DNA of 64,000 nt from Shinisaurus crocodilurus (GCA_021292165.1 CM037879.1:22613817-22677816); one strand, 5' to 3'; positions 61,182-64,000 are shown, numbered from the stretch's first letter. The notes: generated from the letters alone by a model not told the origin. Translations and numbers: made by a program.

Positions 61182-64000
61182 TCATGTAAATTCAGTAAAT
61201 GCCTCCCAAGTAGTCTTCCTTCTTCTCTTTCTCAGCCAAGATGAATTTTCTATGTACACCCTAATCCAGAATTCCTTTCTCCTGAGCAGAGTGTTGTGCT
61301 GTACATACTTGGTGATGAAAGAGCTGTTTCAAATGAAGCGTCCAACTATTTGTCCAAGATAACTTCAGGTAATACAACTTTGAGGCTTTCCAAACACCCA
61401 AAGAGGTCTTCCTATTCTTTGCTTGCTGCTTGTATTATCATCCCAAGCAAAAGTAGGAGCGGTGCATTCTTCATTCTCTCTCTCTCCCCTCTTCTCTTTT
61501 AGGACAGCGAAAGCAGCAAGCTGAACAGGAAGAATCTCGGTATGTTAATTAGTGGATAGTGTAAAGTTGCATTTGGAAGCTGTTTCGTTGCTCACCCCAT
61601 TTGTCACCTTGTCCCTCAGCAGCGCGAGAATGCACCCTAGAGCAGCCTTCCCCAACCTGGTGCCTTCCCGATGTTTTGGACTTCATCAACTACCTAGGGA
61701 GGTGGTGGGCTCTCCCAGTCTGGAGGCATTCAAGGTGCAACTGGACAATCATCTGTCAGGGATGCTTTGACCTGGATTCCTGCACTGAGCAGGGGGTTGG
61801 ACTCGATGGCCTGGTAGGCCCCTTCCAACTCTACTTTTCTATGATTCTATGATCTCCCATCAGCCCCAGCCAGCATGGTCAGGAATGTTGGGAGTTGCAT
61901 CTGGAGGGCACCAGGTTGGGGAAGGCTGCCCTAGAGGGACTCCTGAGCAAGAGGTAGATCTCTAGATTTTTTGGACTTCAGCTCCCAGAAGCCCCTGCCA
62001 GCTTGGCCAGTGATCAGGAAAGCTGGGAGTTGAAGTCCAAAACATCTGGAGATCTACCTTCTGCCCACCCTTGCTCTAAGGCACTCTCAGTGTGTGCGCC
62101 TGGTTCAGCTTCCTCCCATGATTTATTTATTTTATTTATTTATTATATTTATTAATCGCCCATCTGGCCGGTCACCCGGCCAGATGGGCGATTATGAGGG
62201 CCTTTCTCCAAAGGCCCTCATAATCTTTGAGGTGGTCCCCATCTTCTCTCACCTCTTCTCCTTCCTCCTCATCGTCTATTTCCTAATTTGCCCTAGCATA
62301 GGGTTGTAAAACACAGGAGTCAGTGAGATTTTCTAAGGCTGAGATGGAAGGAGGGAGAGGTGGAGGCCTGGGTTTGGTGGTTTCCTGGCTTTTGCGCACG
62401 TTTCTCCCCACCCCGCATCCCCATTCTAAAAGGTTGAAATGCCTCTCTTAAGGCTTAGTTACTGGCAGGAAGAGCTTTAAGCTAAAATATGCTGGTATTT
62501 TTGGCCCGGCCCCCTTTTTGCCTCCGGCCCTGCCCATCATTGGAATGTGGCCCATGAGAGCATCTCTGCAATTGAAGTTGGGCCTTCGGCTGGAAGAGGT
62601 TTGACACTTCTGGTCTCATGTGTGCATTGCTTTGGGTGCTACATTAACCTGCTTCCCTGTTGTTGTGCAGATGCAGCTTTAGGCACAATGTGTCTGCTTC
62701 TAGTCTTGCTGAAAAGCTAGTTGTCTGGATGACAAATGTAGGTAAGGAGATATTTCACTTTTCCCGGGGATGGGTGGTAGTGTGCACAAAAACGTATCAA
62801 TCTGTGTGAGTTTTGCATGCGTTTTTAGACGTTGTGTCTATAGCAGGAGTGGGAAACCTGTCACCCTCCAGAAGTTGTTAGACTTCAACTCCCATCAACC
62901 CTGACCATTGACCATGCTGGCTGGAGCTGGTGGGAGTTGCAGTCCAACCACATCTGGAGAGCCACAGGTGCCCCACACTGGTCTATAGCCATGAAAGTTA
63001 GAAACTTCCTTTTTAAATGTGTAAAAACTTAGGCTCGAGACAGACACTTGTTCTTTCAGCAAGTTGAAGGCAGTTTGAAGATGGGATTGCTGCTTGTGCA
63101 TGTGAACATCCCAGTGTTTTCTATGGCCAAACAGGTTTTCCAGGTTTTTTGAAAGACGTTTCAAAAACCCGCAAAGCCTATTTGACCAGAGGGAACAGTG
63201 GGGCAGAAATATATGCGTACACCATAGAAAGTGTGCTTCTCTCAGATCACTTTCAACTCTCTTAAGAACTATTGCCTGCCTTCAGCTTGAGATTCTGCTG
63301 CAGGTTTCTGATCTTGTGCCGCAACACCTATACAGGGAATGTTCACATCTCTGCTTTTTTTTTTTTTTTTTTGCCTGCAAGCACTAATGTGTATATCGGG
63401 GCTTTAGATGGATTTATAAAAGCTAGTAGGTAAAATGATACTTGTGCTTGTTTTCTCTGAAAATATTAGGTTTCACCTTAAGAGATCTGGAGTCTTTGCC
63501 ATTCGGAGTTGCTCTTCCTATCAGAGATGCAATATATCACTGCCGACAGCAACCTGCCTCTGATTGGCCAGAAGCTGTCTGTCTTTTGATAGGCCGTCAA
63601 GACCTTTCCAAACAGGCTTGCGAGGGAAACTTGCCGAAGTGTAAAGCTGTAAGTATCAAAACTCTCCAGGCAGGAGAGATGCTTCCTTTCATAGGTTTTA
63701 TGCATGGGAGTCGCTTCTTATCATTTAAACTAAGATTGATTAGTTTCCCAGTTTAACAAAAGATGCATTTTTGTGGAAAGAAGGGCAAACATAAATGTAT
63801 GGATTAGCAGCTCACCAAAAAAGCCATTTTTTCTCTCTCCCAAAAGTCTGACACCCAGGTACTCTCATCCGATATGCCCTCGACCACAGAGTCAGAGGAG
63901 GACGATGATGGGATGAATGACATGAACCAGGAAGTGATGTCACTAATATGGAGCGAAGACCTGAGAGTGCAAGAGGTGCGCAGGCTTTTGCAGAGCGCCC
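28052..64000 (+). CDS. ANAPC1: Anaphase-promoting complex subunit 1, N-terminal half
   Basis: ANAPC1 is the largest scaffold of the APC/C, the nuclear and cytoplasmic ubiquitin ligase that marks securin and mitotic cyclins for destruction. Twenty-five coding exons join without a frame break into about 1,044 codons, against about 1,944 residues in human. The translation follows human APC1, as I remember it, throughout: [20 protein letters not shown] at the start, then [77 protein letters not shown] and DRAIY-type blocks to VRRLLQSA at the edge. The N-terminal half is a WD40-type propeller interrupted by the long Ser-Pro loop (about residues 285-400) that blocks CDC20 binding until CDK phosphorylates it. 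A middle helical region follows. The PC repeats are off the window. All splice sites are GT-AG except one GC-AG. The identity is certain; a few acceptor choices are not. Confidence 0.97.
28412..28512. mobile_element. Palindromic MITE (GCAATCCTATGCA family)
   Basis: In intron 2. AAGTTTAGACAGAAAAAAAG with GGCCTACAATTC pairs with CTTTGTAGGCC and CTTTTTTTCTGTCTAAACTT, a very tight hairpin. Confidence 0.85.
28513..29573 (+). other. Rest of ANAPC1 intron 2
   Basis: No repeat or gene recognised. Confidence 0.45.
29574..29735 (+). CDS. ANAPC1: ANAPC1 exon 3
   Basis: Acceptor TTTTTTTCAG, donor CAG|GTATGA, phase 0 on both sides, residues 72-125. Translation ESWQLRKG ... [15 protein letters not shown] ... 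[12 protein letters not shown] follows human closely. First blades of the propeller. Confidence 0.96.
29736..31034 (+). other. ANAPC1 intron 3, first part
   Basis: An L2-like tail at about 30350-30436 (GTAAGCCACCTTGGAAGGAC, TTAAGAAATGCATTAAATAA). Otherwise nothing recognised. Confidence 0.5.
31035..31286. mobile_element. Tigger-like MITE, complete
   Basis: 252 bp in intron 3 with ends CAGTAATACCTTGGATTGCA and CAATCCAAGGCATGACTG, flanked by TA on each side. It ends 65 bases before exon 4. Confidence 0.92.
31352..31403 (+). CDS. ANAPC1: ANAPC1 exon 4, GC donor
   Basis: Acceptor TTTATTTCAG, 52 bases reading [17 protein letters not shown] plus one base. The only donor that keeps phase and homology is GAAG|GCAAGT, a GC-AG intron with an otherwise perfect consensus. 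Confidence 0.9.
31576..31679 (+). CDS. ANAPC1: ANAPC1 exon 5
   Basis: Residues about 143-177, [20 protein letters not shown] ... YIASLPFQ, donor CAG|GTAAGT. Two acceptors six bases apart (CTCAG|TTTCAG|) keep the same frame. The second gives D-S-S and fits human length better; the first would add two residues (start 31570). Confidence 0.92.
31866..32690 (-). pseudogene. L2-like LINE, 3' ORF remnant and tail
   Basis: In intron 5, minus strand. The tail (TTTCTATACTGCCCAATAGC on plus) is followed by broken frames reading [20 protein letters not shown], then [24 protein letters not shown] and LQLVQN, the C-terminal blocks of L2-type reverse transcriptase. At least one frameshift lies near 32350-32410. 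A SINE abuts it at 32689. Confidence 0.82.
32689..32899 (+). repeat. Sauria-type tRNA SINE
   Basis: TGTTGGACTGGGACTTGGGA and the B box GGTTCTAATCCC open the element, the body is complete, and the tail is AATAAATAAATAAATAAAT. It lies 85 bases before exon 6. Confidence 0.92.
32984..33066 (+). CDS. ANAPC1: ANAPC1 exon 6
   Basis: Acceptor GTTTTATAG, donor CCAG|GTAAAG, ends two bases into a codon. Translation [20 protein letters not shown] matches human [15 protein letters not shown]. Confidence 0.95.
33330..33478 (+). repeat. AACATAAGAAGAGC-type repeat
   Basis: In intron 6. AAGAACATAAGAAGAGCTAT, CAGACCAAAGGCCTATTTAG and TCCAGCGTTCAGTG are the start of a dispersed family; the fragment at 27.1 kb is an inverted relative. 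Confidence 0.65.
33708..33842. mobile_element. Palindromic MITE (GCAATCCTATGCA family)
   Basis: Ends GGCTGCAATCCTGTGCGTG and TACGTGCATAGGATTGCACC, with inner TTTAGACAGAAA and TTTTTCTGTC. It ends only about 55 bases before exon 7. Confidence 0.85.
33899..33972 (+). CDS. ANAPC1: ANAPC1 exon 7
   Basis: Acceptor TCCTTTTCAG, donor GGAG|GTAAAT. Completes the R of [20 protein letters not shown] and ends in VCKSG. An internal GTAAGT at 33961 is a possible but truncating donor. Confidence 0.95.
33973..34240 (+). other. Part of ANAPC1 intron 7
   Basis: Nothing recognised. Confidence 0.4.
34241..34356. mobile_element. Palindromic hAT-type MITE, eroded
   Basis: Arms around TTGAACTACAACTCCCACC and GATGGGAGTTGAAAACATCT, with an ACAGGTTGGGGAAGG right end. 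Confidence 0.72.
34399..34665 (-). repeat. Sauria-type tRNA SINE with (TACA)n in the tail
   Basis: Minus strand. The tail TTTATTTATTTATTTA is extended by about eight TACA units (34417-34447), then the whole body and the head ending in CACTCTAACCACTACGCGTT follow. Confidence 0.9.
34666..35398 (+). other. Rest of ANAPC1 intron 7
   Basis: A weak L2-like tail near 35095-35135 (TTGGGCAGTATAGACAGG). Nothing else. Confidence 0.45.
35399..35544 (+). CDS. ANAPC1: ANAPC1 exon 8
   Basis: [20 protein letters not shown] ... WALRRVKAE, donor GAG|GTAAGA. The acceptor is a TAGCAG tandem; use of the upstream AG (start 35396) would insert one Ala. Followed by the longest intron in the window (4.7 kb). Confidence 0.94.
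35660..36152 (+). repeat. L2-like LINE 3' end
   Basis: In intron 8. Ends with TTGATGTGAGCCGGTTTGGG, TTAAAAAGCAGTAAATAAAT and upstream segments in the style of the L2 3' UTRs at 48.9 and 52.0 kb. Coding remnants are too decayed to read. Confidence 0.55.
36153..36918 (+). other. Intron 8, AT-rich, short inverted runs
   Basis: Around 36570-36655 the unit TAGGAGCTAAA / AGCTCCTATA repeats several times in both senses, a local rearranged repeat. Nothing else recognised. Confidence 0.45.
36919..38345. mobile_element. 1.4-kb GC-rich multi-hairpin element
   Basis: A block in intron 8, far richer in GC and CpG than its surroundings. The left side holds GGTTCGGACGACACGATAAG and an internal GGTTTGTCGTGTCGTCCGAA in opposite sense; the right end reads TTTCCTGGTCGTGTGAACCC. 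Between them lies a chain of separate hairpins, such as TTGGCAAGAGCGG with CCGCTCTTGCCAA (37161-37192), TTTCCCTGCTG with CAGCAGGGAAA (37815-37862), GAGGTGGGGAC with a GGTGGTGATG complement, and GATGAGCCCGATCG with GTCGGGCTCATC (38242-38270). A unit with CAAGAGGTTT recurs. Open frames of 267-308 codons on both strands are by-products of symmetry and GC content. It appears to be a non-autonomous DNA element. Confidence 0.6.
38346..38701 (+). other. Part of ANAPC1 intron 8
   Basis: Nothing recognised. Confidence 0.4.
38702..39272. mobile_element. hAT element with SPIN/Charlie-like ends
   Basis: Left end TAGTGCTTCTCAATCTGTGG with GGTTGTGACTCACAGG, right end TTTGAGAAACACT. Charlie and SPIN elements have CAGTGGTTCTCAA-type ends followed by a GGTCGCGACCC-like stretch. 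Interrupted by a palindromic MITE at 38889-39033. No transposase. Confidence 0.7.
38889..39033. mobile_element. Palindromic hAT-type MITE, nested
   Basis: Inside the hAT element above. CAGCCTTCCCTAACCTGGTG left, GGCACCAGTGTGGGGGAAGC right, flanks CTCTATGT and CTCTATAC (six of eight bases kept), a mutated 8-bp duplication. Confidence 0.85.
39492..39612. mobile_element. Palindromic hAT-type MITE, eroded
   Basis: CAGGGGTGGGGAACCGGTGG start and inverted GATGGGAGTTGGAGTCTACC arm. The right end is lost. Confidence 0.68.
39680..39852 (-). repeat. 5S rRNA-derived SINE with CR1-like tail
   Basis: Third copy in the window. Minus strand: AAGCTAAGCAGGGTCAAGCC and ACTTGGATGGGAGACCCC (5S part), then GGGGGTTGGACTCGATAGCC and CCTTCCAACTCTATG (tail). 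The 5' head extends to CTGGCTCAGCTTGTCTGAGT, which is no longer 5S-like. Confidence 0.86.
39853..40288 (+). other. End of ANAPC1 intron 8
   Basis: Nothing recognised up to the exon 9 acceptor. Confidence 0.4.
40289..40509 (+). CDS. ANAPC1: ANAPC1 exon 9, start of the autoinhibitory loop
   Basis: Acceptor TCTCTACAG, residues 279-352, donor CTCAG|GTAGGT. After [18 protein letters not shown] it enters the disordered, Ser-rich loop with Ser-Pro sites in [16 protein letters not shown] and SRSPSIS. These are the mitotic CDK target sites known from human APC1 in corresponding positions. Confidence 0.96.
40933..41066. mobile_element. Palindromic hAT-type MITE, near twin of the 1533 copy
   Basis: In intron 9. 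Core and arms are almost base-for-base those at 1533-1667. Flanks GACTAGAT and GACTAGAC are a slightly mutated 8-bp duplication. Preceded by an (AG)n run at 40899-40922. Confidence 0.9.
41084..41280. mobile_element. Palindromic MITE with AGGAGCTATCCATG core
   Basis: Ends CAGTGGAGGCTGGCGGCTCC and GGAGCCGCCAGCCTCAACTG, with inner CCAATGTCAG / CTGACATTGG and core AAGGAGCTATCCATG / CATGGATAGCTCC. Same family as 10709. Confidence 0.87.
41281..41785 (+). other. Part of ANAPC1 intron 9
   Basis: Nothing recognised. Confidence 0.4.
41786..42118 (+). repeat. Interspersed repeat shared with 1.2 and 62.4 kb
   Basis: CAGGGGTGCACACCCTCACT start, then AAGAGCTTTAAGCTAAAATT and CCACTGGAATGTGGCCCCCA. It ends about 115 bases before exon 10. 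Confidence 0.68.
42233..42439 (+). CDS. ANAPC1: ANAPC1 exon 10, rest of the autoinhibitory loop
   Basis: Acceptor TTTGTTTACAG, donor ATGAG|GTGTGG. Completes [19 protein letters not shown] and adds AQSPRRH and HSPNS, bringing the Ser-Pro count of exons 9-10 to seven. Then it returns to the propeller with [18 protein letters not shown]. Confidence 0.96.
42506..42755. mobile_element. Tigger-like MITE, complete
   Basis: 250 bp at the start of intron 10 with TA-CAGTAATACC and GGCATGACTG-TA borders. Very similar to 31035. Confidence 0.92.
42790..43380. repeat. Inverted-repeat segments, unclassified
   Basis: Two stretches (about 42790-43110 and 43185-43375) carry inverted pairs such as AAGCCAGGAATCCTGG, TCGCTTTGCTCCTCCTGCTC with AGAGCAAAGCAGGAGC, and GTTCGGATGTCAC with GTGATGTCCAAAC. 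They resemble the foldback style at 23.7 kb. Confidence 0.45.
43513..43648. mobile_element. Palindromic hAT-type MITE
   Basis: Ends CAGGAGTGGGCAAG and CTTGCCTACCCTTG, arms AGATGTTTTGGCCTATAAC and GTTATAGGCCAAAACATCT, flanks TATAAATG and TTATAATG. Confidence 0.87.
43698..43734. repeat. (ATG)n microsatellite
   Basis: Twelve uninterrupted ATG units. In an intron, so not coding. Confidence 0.95.
43735..44126 (+). other. End of ANAPC1 intron 10
   Basis: Nothing recognised. Confidence 0.4.
44127..44222 (+). CDS. ANAPC1: ANAPC1 exon 11
   Basis: Acceptor ATTGACAG, donor [31 protein letters not shown] then [13 protein letters not shown]; human reads [13 protein letters not shown]. Confidence 0.95.
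44223..44947 (+). other. Part of ANAPC1 intron 11
   Basis: Nothing recognised. Confidence 0.4.
44948..45037 (-). repeat. Sauria-type tRNA SINE with internal deletion
   Basis: The tail part (TTTATTATATTTATATCCTG) joins straight to the head (GGTCCAACGCTCTAACCACT, ACGCCACACTGGCTCTC). The body is deleted. Confidence 0.82.
45285..45375 (+). CDS. ANAPC1: ANAPC1 exon 12
   Basis: Acceptor GCCTTGTAG, donor [29 protein letters not shown] then [10 protein letters not shown]. Intron 12 is only 117 bases. Confidence 0.95.
45493..45558 (+). CDS. ANAPC1: ANAPC1 exon 13
   Basis: Acceptor TGTTTGCAG, donor CGG|GTATGT. 22 codons, [20 protein letters not shown] then VR, phase 0 at both ends. Confidence 0.95.
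45717..45752. repeat. (GT)n(GC)n microsatellite
   Basis: About 13 GT units followed by GCGCGCGC in intron 13. Confidence 0.93.
46202..46843 (-). mobile_element. Solo LTR, antisense in ANAPC1 intron 13
   Basis: 642 bp reading TGTGCCGAG ... CCCCGACA on the plus strand, so TGTCGGGG ... GGCACA on the minus strand. Flanked by the 5-bp direct repeat GTGTG (46197-46201 and 46844-46848). A minus-strand AATAAA lies at 46303-46308, about 100 bases before the minus-strand end, as expected for R-U5. No internal retroviral sequence, so it is a solo LTR left by recombination. GTGTG is low in complexity, so the duplication alone would be weak; the TG...CA ends and polyadenylation signal support it. Confidence 0.75.
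46849..47213 (+). other. Part of ANAPC1 intron 13
   Basis: GC-rich in places, nothing recognised. Confidence 0.4.
47214..47365 (+). repeat. tRNA-derived SINE (second family)
   Basis: The head CATAGCTCAGTGATAGAGCA ... CAGGTTCAGCCCTGGCA has pol III A and B boxes, and the body reads GGGGGAACTGCTGCCAGTCA. Confidence 0.75.
47371..48098. mobile_element. Palindromic hAT-type MITE split by an LTR
   Basis: Left half 47371-47414 (CAGCCTTCCCCAGCCTGGTG ... TTGGACTACAA), right half 48051-48098 (AACTCCCAGCATCCCCCAGC ... GGTTGGAGAAGGCTG). Between them sits a 636-bp LTR-like insert. Confidence 0.82.
47415..48050. mobile_element. LTR-like insert in the MITE
   Basis: Ends TGTATTACC and CCAATACA are 6-bp perfect inverted ends of TG...CA type. 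The flanks ACAAA and ATAAC are each one change from ACAAC, the sequence at that point in unbroken MITE copies, so a 5-bp duplication fits. A TATA-like CTCTATAAAATCC is on the minus strand near 47700. No internal retroviral genes: a solo LTR. Confidence 0.65.
48351..48488 (+). CDS. ANAPC1: ANAPC1 exon 14
   Basis: Acceptor is CCATTACAAG (AAG, less common), donor [26 protein letters not shown] ... [12 protein letters not shown] ... LGPVDE. 46 codons, phase 0 at both ends. Confidence 0.95.
48866..49332 (+). repeat. L2-like LINE 3' end
   Basis: In intron 14. CTTTAAAGCTCTTAATGG, GTTCTGGAATGGCCTCCCCA and GTGAGCCACTCAAAG, the usual order at the 3' end of L2-type elements. Frames are broken. Confidence 0.75.
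49372..49857 (+). repeat. CR1 LINE 3' end
   Basis: GAGAAACTGGAGTGCGTTCA, GGCGACCAGGATGGTGAGAG, GGAAGCAGGTTTCAGC, GTATTTAAGCAGAGGCTGG, GGGGTTGGACTAGAATGACC and CTTCCAACTCTTTTGATTCT form the classic CR1 3' region of birds and reptiles. 5' truncated. It ends 22 bases before exon 15. Confidence 0.92.
49880..50020 (+). CDS. ANAPC1: ANAPC1 exon 15
   Basis: [14 protein letters not shown] ... [20 protein letters not shown] then MTL, donor TTG|GTAAGT. The acceptor is a TAGCAG tandem: the first AG (used here) adds Gln and keeps the human length, the second would start at 49883. Confidence 0.93.
50021..51713 (+). other. ANAPC1 intron 15, first part
   Basis: A minus-strand copy of the AATAAAGGTATTGCC-type repeat near 50080-50165. 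Otherwise nothing recognised in 1.7 kb. Confidence 0.45.
51714..51975 (-). repeat. Sauria-type tRNA SINE
   Basis: Minus strand, complete from TTTATTTATTTTTATTTATT through the body to CACCACTACGCCACACTACG, with the head CGCCACA duplicated. Confidence 0.9.
51976..52420 (+). repeat. L2-like LINE 3' end
   Basis: GTGATGGCACCCTGGTTGTG, GAATGCCCTCCCCAGAGAGG, AACTGCTCTGAGAACCC and GGGCAGTATGTAAATATT, then an A-rich tail. Confidence 0.78.
52421..52827 (+). other. End of ANAPC1 intron 15
   Basis: Possible LINE tail near 52600-52650 (AGCTGCCTTGAATGATTGAA). Nothing else. Confidence 0.4.
52828..52888 (+). CDS. ANAPC1: ANAPC1 exon 16
   Basis: Acceptor TCTTTTCTAG, donor [30 protein letters not shown], identical to human as I recall it. 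Confidence 0.96.
52889..53826 (+). other. ANAPC1 intron 16
   Basis: An AT-rich stretch near 53580-53800 begins with a T-rich run and looks like a minus-strand retroposed insert, but I cannot set its borders. Nothing else. Confidence 0.4.
53827..54014 (+). CDS. ANAPC1: ANAPC1 exon 17
   Basis: Acceptor CCCTGAACAG, donor [30 protein letters not shown], then a [18 protein letters not shown] block and [14 protein letters not shown]. End of the propeller and start of the middle helical domain. Confidence 0.96.
54235..54562. repeat. Inverted-repeat element with TCGTATGAACCCGG motif
   Basis: In intron 17. Pairs such as GATTATTTAACCCATG with GTTAAATAACCCATGATG (same sense) and ACGACAGCCCA / TCATGTCGTATGAACCCG recall the elements at 11.2, 25.5 and 36.9 kb. 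Confidence 0.5.
54796..54931. mobile_element. Palindromic hAT-type MITE
   Basis: Ends CAGGGCTCTCCAACCTTGG and CCAAGGTTGGAGAACCCTG, flanked by perfect 8-bp duplications CTCTAGCA (54788-54795 and 54932-54939). Same subfamily as 545. Confidence 0.94.
54940..55491 (+). other. Part of ANAPC1 intron 17
   Basis: Nothing recognised. Confidence 0.4.
55492..55592 (-). repeat. CR1 LINE 3' end
   Basis: ATAGAATCATAGAATAGTAG, AGTTGGAAGGGGCCTATAAG, CCATCAAGTCCAACTCCC: the complement of a CR1 tail, without a 5S part. Confidence 0.85.
55593..56524 (+). other. Rest of ANAPC1 intron 17
   Basis: Nothing recognised. Confidence 0.4.
56525..56599 (+). CDS. ANAPC1: ANAPC1 exon 18
   Basis: Acceptor TGTATTTTAG, donor GAA|GTAAGG. 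25 codons, [20 protein letters not shown] then TGSDE. Contains a Ser-Pro site also present in human. Confidence 0.95.
56880..57107 (+). repeat. CAACAGACTAACATGG-type repeat and SINE tail
   Basis: TTGCAGCAAAAACAAGAGTC, CATCTCAAAGACTAACGAAT and GGCATAAGCTCTTGCAGAC match the 21.6-kb repeat. 57058-57107 is a Sauria-type SINE tail (GCAGGAAAAAAGGCGGGGTA). It ends 65 bases before exon 19. Confidence 0.65.
57172..57437 (+). CDS. ANAPC1: ANAPC1 exon 19
   Basis: Acceptor TGCTTTACTAG, donor CAAG|GTACGT, 266 bases. [17 protein letters not shown], then a stretch that differs from human ([20 protein letters not shown]), then [16 protein letters not shown] and [17 protein letters not shown]. The divergent middle lies in a surface linker in human, so drift is expected. 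Confidence 0.95.
57438..57899 (+). other. Part of ANAPC1 intron 19
   Basis: A possible fragment of the GCAATCCTAT MITE at 57648. Nothing else. Confidence 0.4.
57900..58038. mobile_element. Palindromic hAT-type MITE
   Basis: CAGCCTTCCCCAACCTTTCA left, ACACATCTGGAGGGTACCAG right, with GTGTTGGACTGCAACTG paired to GCAGTCCCAACACA. Confidence 0.85.
58039..59170 (+). other. Rest of ANAPC1 intron 19
   Basis: A (GT)n run at about 58194-58215. A tight inverted pair near 58617-58704: TAGCCTGCAGTAGTTTCAAG with CTTTGAAACTACTGCAGGC, around TGGGCGTGATCAGTCTGATC. No gene. Confidence 0.5.
59171..59262 (+). CDS. ANAPC1: ANAPC1 exon 20
   Basis: Acceptor TCCTCTGTAG, donor [30 protein letters not shown] then [10 protein letters not shown]. 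Confidence 0.95.
59263..60225 (+). other. ANAPC1 intron 20
   Basis: A stretch at 59668-59860 stays open in frame ([20 protein letters not shown]) after a TTTGCAG-type acceptor but matches nothing in APC1 as I know it. It could be a processed fragment of another gene or chance. Confidence 0.35.
60226..60374 (+). CDS. ANAPC1: ANAPC1 exon 21
   Basis: Acceptor ATGATTCAG, donor [30 protein letters not shown] ... [20 protein letters not shown]. Phase joins exon 20 with an Ala codon. Confidence 0.95.
60437..60602. mobile_element. Small multi-hairpin element
   Basis: In intron 21. GATGCCCGTAACCGTCC pairs with GGGTTACGGGCATC, AGGAGGAGTGCAGAGG with CCTCTGCACTCCTCCC, CACTTAGGCAGCC with TTTCTAAGTG, and the outer GCGCAATCC with TTGCGCC. 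Three hairpins in 165 bp, style similar to the 36.9-kb element. Confidence 0.6.
60903..61105 (+). repeat. tRNA-derived SINE (second family)
   Basis: Head CATATGCTTTATATGCAGAC with B box CAGGTTCCATCCCTGGCATC, body GGAGACCCACTACCTGTAGA, end TAAGGCAGCTTTATATGTTC. Confidence 0.78.
61150..61182. repeat. (AT)n microsatellite
   Basis: TATATATA run broken by one G, in intron 21. Confidence 0.9.
61290..61368 (+). CDS. ANAPC1: ANAPC1 exon 22
   Basis: Acceptor TGAGCAG, donor [31 protein letters not shown] then KITS. A GAG|CAG tandem three bases upstream could add one Gln. Confidence 0.93.
61503..61539 (+). CDS. ANAPC1: ANAPC1 exon 23 (37 bases)
   Basis: Acceptor TCTCTTTTAG, donor CTCG|GTATGT. Reads [11 protein letters not shown], against QKLQVEQEEN in human. 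A microexon-sized coding exon. Confidence 0.92.
61643..61928. mobile_element. Palindromic hAT-type MITE split by CR1
   Basis: Left half 61643-61681 (CAGCCTTCCCCAACCTGGTG), right half 61852-61928 (CTCCCATCAGCCCCAGCCAG ... GGTTGGGGAAGGCTG). Perfect 8-bp duplications CCCTAGAG at 61635-61642 and 61929-61936 show both halves belong to one insertion. Confidence 0.93.
61682..61851 (+). repeat. CR1 LINE 3' end, nested
   Basis: CAACTACCTAGGGAGGTGGT, GGAGGCATTCAAGGTGCAAC, CAGGGGGTTGGACTCGATGG, ending ATGATTCTATGAT, the CR1 terminal repeat. It sits inside the MITE and is the younger element. Confidence 0.93.
61956..62075. mobile_element. Palindromic hAT-type MITE, GTAGATCTC subfamily
   Basis: CAAGAGGTAGATCTCTAGAT left, ATCTGGAGATCTACCTTC right, with TTGGACTTCAGCTCCCAG paired to GGGAGTTGAAGTCCAA. 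Its end differs from the other subfamilies. Confidence 0.82.
62110..62320. repeat. Short hairpin segment with A+T tail
   Basis: After TTTATTTATTTATTATATTT, the stretch CGCCCATCTGGCCGG with CCGGCCAGATGGGCG and ATGAGGGCCTTT with AAAGGCCCTCAT forms a tight hairpin at 62157-62222. Origin unknown. Confidence 0.55.
62405..62614 (+). repeat. Interspersed repeat shared with 1.2 and 41.9 kb
   Basis: ATTCTAAAAGGTTGAAATGC, AAGAGCTTTAAGCTAAAATA and CATTGGAATGTGGCCCATG. It ends close to exon 24. Confidence 0.7.
62671..62741 (+). CDS. ANAPC1: ANAPC1 exon 24
   Basis: Acceptor TTGTTGTGCAG, donor [30 protein letters not shown] then TNV, against FSFRHSTSVSSLAERLVVWM in human. Confidence 0.95.
62844..62980. 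mobile_element. Palindromic hAT-type MITE
   Basis: CAGGAGTGGGAAACCTGTCA left and GGTGCCCCACACTG right, flanked by perfect 8-bp duplications GTCTATAG (62836-62843 and 62981-62988). Confidence 0.93.
62989..63469 (+). other. End of ANAPC1 intron 24
   Basis: An inverted pair near 63130-63170 (TTTTCCAGGTTTTTTG with CAAAAACCCGCAAAG) and a T-run at 63354-63372. Nothing else. Confidence 0.4.
63470..63648 (+). CDS. ANAPC1: ANAPC1 exon 25
   Basis: Acceptor AATATTAG, donor [29 protein letters not shown], then [20 protein letters not shown] and [17 protein letters not shown]. Nearly identical to human. Confidence 0.96.
63859..64000 (+). CDS. ANAPC1: ANAPC1 exon 26, cut by the window edge
   Basis: [20 protein letters not shown] ... 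[20 protein letters not shown] then QSA. The acceptor ACACCCAG (start 63859) keeps the human length. An in-frame AG twelve bases upstream (CAAAAG, start 63847) would add SDTQ. The acidic EEDDDG stretch is conserved. Confidence 0.92.

Noticed and set aside
1..64000. CRISPR arrays, operons, bacterial promoters, phage genes
   Set aside because: The repeats are dispersed transposons without regular spacers, and the genes are spliced and eukaryotic.

Overview
The window is vertebrate nuclear DNA, most likely from a lizard or another squamate. The evidence is two genes with spliced exons, CpG-rich promoters, and a dense load of Sauria-type tRNA SINEs, CR1 and L2 LINE tails, hAT and Tigger-type short DNA elements, and LTR remnants. 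No prokaryotic gene, operon or CRISPR array is present.

Two genes sit head to head. On the minus strand the first coding exon of a secreted or membrane protein lies at 4768-4840, with a CpG-rich promoter behind it. By position next to ANAPC1, signal peptide and exon phase it is most likely MERTK, so 1-4767 is its first intron. On the plus strand a CpG-rich promoter at about 26.5-26.9 kb starts ANAPC1, the largest scaffold subunit of the anaphase-promoting complex. I place 25 coding exons (exons 2-26) between 28052 and the right edge. They join in frame into about 1,044 codons, roughly the first half of the protein: the WD40 domain, the Ser-Pro-rich autoinhibitory loop and the middle domain. 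The PC-repeat half lies beyond the window.

The intergenic part (about 5.3-26.4 kb) is almost wholly transposon-derived. It holds a split Tigger-like element with a LINE inside it, two hAT elements inserted side by side at one 8-bp target, a large palindrome, a GC-rich hairpin family, and a Ty1/copia-type retrotransposon with a full 5' LTR, a half-tRNA primer-binding site and an integrase remnant.

The ANAPC1 introns hold further copies of the same families, two LTRs, a 1.4-kb GC-rich multi-hairpin element in intron 8, and SINEs whose head derives from 5S rRNA and whose tail looks like CR1. Human comparisons are from memory. Family names for repeats are by motif and target duplication, not by database search.
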